This document shows positions 61,489-64,000 of a stretch of 64,000 nucleotides of DNA, piece after piece; positions within the stretch are counted from its first letter, which is position 1; each line of letters starts with the position of its first letter. The position numbers and the translations under genes are program-made. The notes under the pieces were generated by a model, which was not told where the DNA came from, made no database searches, and saw only the letters and a program-made list of their open reading frames with translations. Source of the stretch: Actinophytocola xanthii (GTDB taxonomy: Bacteria > Actinomycetota > Actinomycetes > Mycobacteriales > Pseudonocardiaceae); contig NZ_MSIE01000013.1 of NCBI RefSeq assembly GCF_001921205.1, positions 1 through 64,000 on the forward strand. The letters are read 5' to 3'.

Positions 61489-63197
61489 CCTCCGGCCCAG
61501 GCGTGGTCAGGGTCGGCAACGCCTCCGGCTTCTACGGAGACCGCTTCGAGGCGCTCACCGAGATGCTCACCGGCGGCGAGCTCGACGTGCTGACCGGCGA
61601 CTACCTCGCCGAGCTGACCATGCTCATCCTCGGTCGGGACCGGATGAAGGACCCCGCGCGCGGCTACGCCAGGACCTTCCTCGGCCAGCTCGAGGAAGGG
61701 CTGGGGCTCGCGCTCGACCGGGGCGTGCGGATCGTCGCCAACGCCGGCGGGCTGAACCCGGCCGGGCTCGCCGAGGCGGTGCGCGAGCTGGCCGGTCGGC
61801 TCGGGCTCGACGCCAAGGTGGCCCACGTGGAGGGCGACGACCTGCTCGGGCACGGCTTTCCCGGTGCGCTGACCGCCAACGCCTACCTCGGCTGCTGGGG
61901 CGTCGCGGAGTGCCTGCGGGCAGGAGCCGACGTCGTGGTCACCGGCCGGGTCACCGACGCCTCGCTCGTCGTCGGGCCCGCGGCGGCGCACCACGGCTGG
62001 GGCCGCGAGGACCTCGACGCGCTCGCCGGCGCGACGGTCGCCGGGCACGTCATCGAGTGCGGCGCGCAGGCCACCGGCGGCAACTTCGCCTTCTTCACCG
62101 AGCTGGACGACCTCGACCGCCCCGGCTTCCCGATCGCCGAGATCGCCGCGGACGGGTCGGCGGTGGTCACCAAGCACGCGGGCACCGGCGGCGCGGTCAC
62201 CGTGGAGACGGTCACCGCCCAGCTGCTCTACGAGATCGCCGGCCCGCGCTACCTCGGCCCGGACGTGACCGCCCGCTTCGACACGATCACCCTGACGCAG
62301 CTGGGCAAGGACCGGGTCGGGATCGGCGGCGTGCGGGGGGAGGCGCCGCCGGAGACGGCCAAGGTCTGCGTGAACACCCTGGACGGGTTCCGCAACGGGA
62401 TGACGTTCGTCCTGTGCGGACTGGACATCGAGGAGAAGGCCGCACTGGTGCGACGCCAGCTCACCGCCGCGGTCGGCGCCGAGGGTCTGCACTGGACACT
62501 CGCCCGCACCGACCACTCGGACGCGGACACCGAGGAGGCGGCGAGCGCGCTGCTGCACGCGACGATCATGACCCCGGAGGCCGGGCGGGCCAAGGCGTTC
62601 TCCCGTGCGGCGGTCGAGCTGGCGCTGGCCTCCTACCCCGGCGCCGCGTTCACCTCCCCGCCCGGCGACCCCACGCCCGTGGGGGTCTACCGCCCGGAGT
62701 ACGTGCCGCAGCAAGTGGTCGAGCAGGTCGCCGTGCTGCCCAGCGGCGAGCGCCGGCCGATCGCGCCACCCACCGCCTTTGGCCCCACCGCCTTTGGCCC
62801 CACCGCCTTTGGCCCCACCGCCGACGAGCCGCCGGCCGAGCGCTCCGGCGAGCGCCCGAACGGCCCGACCCGCCGGGTGCCGCTGGGCCGGGTCCTCGGA
62901 GCCCGCTCCGGGGACAAGGGCGGCGACGCCAACCTCGGCGTCTGGGTCCGCGACCCCGCCGCCTACCCGTGGCTGATCGCGGAGCTGACCGTCGACCGCC
63001 TCCGCGAGCTGCTCCCCGAGGCGCGGGACCTGGAGATCACGCGGTACCCGCTGCCCAACCTCGGCGCGGTCAACTTCGTCCTGCGCGGGCTGCTCGGCCG
63101 CGGCGTGGCCGCCTCCACCCGGTTCGACCCCCAGGCCAAGTCGCTGGGCGAATGGCTGCGCTCCCGCCACGCCGACATCCCGGAGACCCTGCTGTGA
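61485..63197 (+). CDS. Acyclic terpene utilisation AtuA-family protein
   Basis: This is a 570-residue protein with an N-terminal AtuA domain (about 1-440): [61 protein letters not shown] and [14 protein letters not shown]-terminal AtuA-like ferredoxin-fold domain follows, with [18 protein letters not shown]. The family is needed for citronellol/geranyl-CoA-type degradation, but its exact step is unclear. The linker (about 425-455) contains a TAFGP repeat. It is coupled by GTGA overlaps on both sides. Confidence 0.88.
   Translation: MTSGPGVVRVGNASGFYGDRFEALTEMLTGGELDVLTGDYLAELTMLILGRDRMKDPARGYARTFLGQLEEGLGLALDRGVRIVANAGGLNPAGLAEAVRELAGRLGLDAKVAHVEGDDLLGHGFPGALTANAYLGCWGVAECLRAGADVVVTGRVTDASLVVGPAAAHHGWGREDLDALAGATVAGHVIECGAQATGGNFAFFTELDDLDRPGFPIAEIAADGSAVVTKHAGTGGAVTVETVTAQLLYEIAGPRYLGPDVTARFDTITLTQLGKDRVGIGGVRGEAPPETAKVCVNTLDGFRNGMTFVLCGLDIEEKAALVRRQLTAAVGAEGLHWTLARTDHSDADTEEAASALLHATIMTPEAGRAKAFSRAAVELALASYPGAAFTSPPGDPTPVGVYRPEYVPQQVVEQVAVLPSGERRPIAPPTAFGPTAFGPTAFGPTADEPPAERSGERPNGPTRRVPLGRVLGARSGDKGGDANLGVWVRDPAAYPWLIAELTVDRLRELLPEARDLEITRYPLPNLGAVNFVLRGLLGRGVAASTRFDPQAKSLGEWLRSRHADIPETLL
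62771..62820 (+). repeat. 15-bp tandem repeat in the AtuA linker
   Basis: CACCGCCTTTGGCCC is repeated three times from 62771, plus a partial copy, encoding PTAFG units. It lies in the disordered linker between the two AtuA domains and keeps frame. Strain-length variation is likely. Confidence 0.85.
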
Positions 63198-63331
63198 CAC
63201 ACGAAGGATCCACCTCCGCAACCGGCGCCTCAGGGGAACGCGACGCAACTCAGCCACAAGTACGTTCCCAGGCCGACCCCTCGGCTCCCAAGGTGACCAA
63301 CGGTTCGGATTCCGGGGTGGCGGAACTGTGA
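63194..63331 (+). CDS. Small polar ORF (45 aa) bridging atuA and acyl-CoA dehydrogenase
   Basis: GTG at 63194 overlaps the AtuA stop (GTGA), and its TGA at 63331 overlaps the GTG start of the acyl-CoA dehydrogenase gene, so it fills the gap exactly. The 45 residues ([20 protein letters not shown] and onward) are polar and disordered. Codons such as GCA, CAA, GTA and TCA give a lower wobble GC than neighbours. It may be a real small protein, or only a translated spacer that carries ribosomes to the next gene. Confidence 0.45.
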   Translation: MTHEGSTSATGASGERDATQPQVRSQADPSAPKVTNGSDSGVAEL

Positions 63332-64000
63332 GCCCCGTGATGGACCCGTTCGCCACGCCGGAACGGTTGGCTCTGCGTGAGACCACTCGGCGGTTCGTGG
63401 AGCAGGAGGTGCTCGAGCACCTCGACGCGTGGGAGCGGGCCGGCGAGCTGCCCCTGGAGCTGCACCGCGCCGCCGGGGCCCTCGGGCTGCTCGGCGTGGC
63501 GTTCCCGGAGTCGGTTGGCGGTGGAGGTGGCGACCTGGTGGACGCGCTGACCGTCACCGAGGAGGTGCACCTCGCGGGCGGCTCGGGCGGGCTGGTGGCG
63601 GGGCTGTTCACCACCGGCATCGCGCTGCCGCACCTCGTCGCCGCCGGTGATCCCCGCCAGGTCGACCGCTGGGTGCGGCCGGCGCTCGCCGGCGAGCTCG
63701 TCTGCTCGCTCGCGGTCACCGAGCCCGACGGGGGCTCCGACGTCGCGAGCGCGCGCACGACGGCCCGGCGCGACGGGGACCACTTCGTCGTGAACGGCGC
63801 GAAGACCTTCATCACCTCCGGCAGCCGGGCGGAGTTCGTCACCACGCTCGTGCGCACCGGCGGTCCCGGCGCCGGCGGGCTGTCGCTGCTGGTCGTCGAG
63901 CGCGGCACACCCGGCTTCACCGTGGGCCGGCGGCTGGAGAAGATGGGCTGGCACTGCTCGGACACCGCCGAGCTGTCCTTCGCCGACGCGCGGGTCCCGG
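63328..64000 (+). CDS. Acyl-CoA dehydrogenase, N-terminal part (runs off window)
   Basis: The frame is open to the end of the window, showing about 224 residues of an acyl-CoA dehydrogenase. The N-terminal helical domain (RETTRRFVEQEVLEHLDAWE) and the middle FAD domain are visible, with SLAVTEPDGGSDV, KTFITSGS and the strand ending MGWHCSDTAELSFADARV. It would oxidise an acyl-CoA with FAD. GTG 63328 overlaps the previous stop; an in-frame ATG at 63340 is a possible start. Together with AtuA it suggests terpenoid or branched-acid degradation. The catalytic base lies beyond the window. Confidence 0.9.
   Translation, partial: MSPVMDPFATPERLALRETTRRFVEQEVLEHLDAWERAGELPLELHRAAGALGLLGVAFPESVGGGGGDLVDALTVTEEVHLAGGSGGLVAGLFTTGIALPHLVAAGDPRQVDRWVRPALAGELVCSLAVTEPDGGSDVASARTTARRDGDHFVVNGAKTFITSGSRAEFVTTLVRTGGPGAGGLSLLVVERGTPGFTVGRRLEKMGWHCSDTAELSFADARVP

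Noticed and set aside
1-64000. tRNA, rRNA, insertion sequences, integrase, attachment sites or a replication origin
   Set aside because: None was recognised by reading. Short RNA genes could be missed without a covariance-model scan such as tRNAscan-SE or Infernal against Rfam.

Overview
The window is very GC-rich (estimated by eye above 70%), densely coding and full of GTG starts and 4-bp stop/start overlaps. Together with DUF3558 and DUF4232 lipoproteins, a PucR regulator, LLM-class flavoproteins, an actinobacterial iron box and a CebR-type operator, this points to a filamentous soil actinomycete, most likely Pseudonocardiaceae or a close relative. The family call is inference. No rRNA, tRNA, CRISPR array, integrase or insertion sequence was seen, so this looks like chromosomal DNA with accessory patches.

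Layout. 1-8.3 kb: the end of a proline-rich repeat protein, a DUF457 membrane protein, a secreted DUF6351 protein, a secreted S33 peptidase, a NarL-type two-component pair and an RDD membrane protein. 8.4-12.8 kb (minus): an operon of asnB, an MFS exporter, DUF899 and DUF3224. 12.9-22.3 kb: a plant-polymer island with a GH114 lipoprotein, a sugar dehydrogenase fused to an SGNH esterase behind an exact CebR box, two divergent pectate lyases behind a LacI-type operator (one with two catalytic domains), an ArsR-type regulator and an M23 peptidase with repeats. 22.3-25.8 kb: small regulator modules (PadR, and HxlR beside a monooxygenase-haemoglobin chimera) and lipoproteins. 25.9-28.8 kb: a TPR-CHAT caspase-like protease divergent from a two-helix membrane protein, a candidate conflict or cell-death module. 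28.8-37.8 kb: msrB, an NHEJ polymerase, an ATP-dependent ligase, a RibD-like reductase, a hydrolase homologue that has lost its nucleophile, an ABC-F protein and several small proteins.

38-49.6 kb is a nitrogen-scavenging region for reductive pyrimidine breakdown: NCS1 permease, dihydropyrimidinase, beta-ureidopropionase, class III aminotransferase and CoA-acylating semialdehyde dehydrogenase around a PucR regulator. An LLM flavoprotein sits where a dihydropyrimidine dehydrogenase would be expected, and ornithine aminotransferase lies next door. 49.6-54.6 kb holds a haloacetate-dehalogenase-like hydrolase, an HtrA-like protease, an S9 peptidase and a second LLM protein. 54.6-60.6 kb is an iron-box-controlled NRPS-independent siderophore operon (decarboxylase, N-hydroxylase, IucA/IucC synthetase) that ends in a glutamine-synthetase-like ligase and has no DesC-type acyltransferase. 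60.6-64 kb starts a TIGR03084/AtuA/acyl-CoA dehydrogenase operon that runs off the window.

The three strongest leads for something undescribed are the siderophore operon with its glutamine-synthetase-like ligase, the TPR-CHAT/two-helix pair, and the pyrimidine cluster with the LLM enzyme. Long perfect GC hairpins without U-tracts mark several gene ends.
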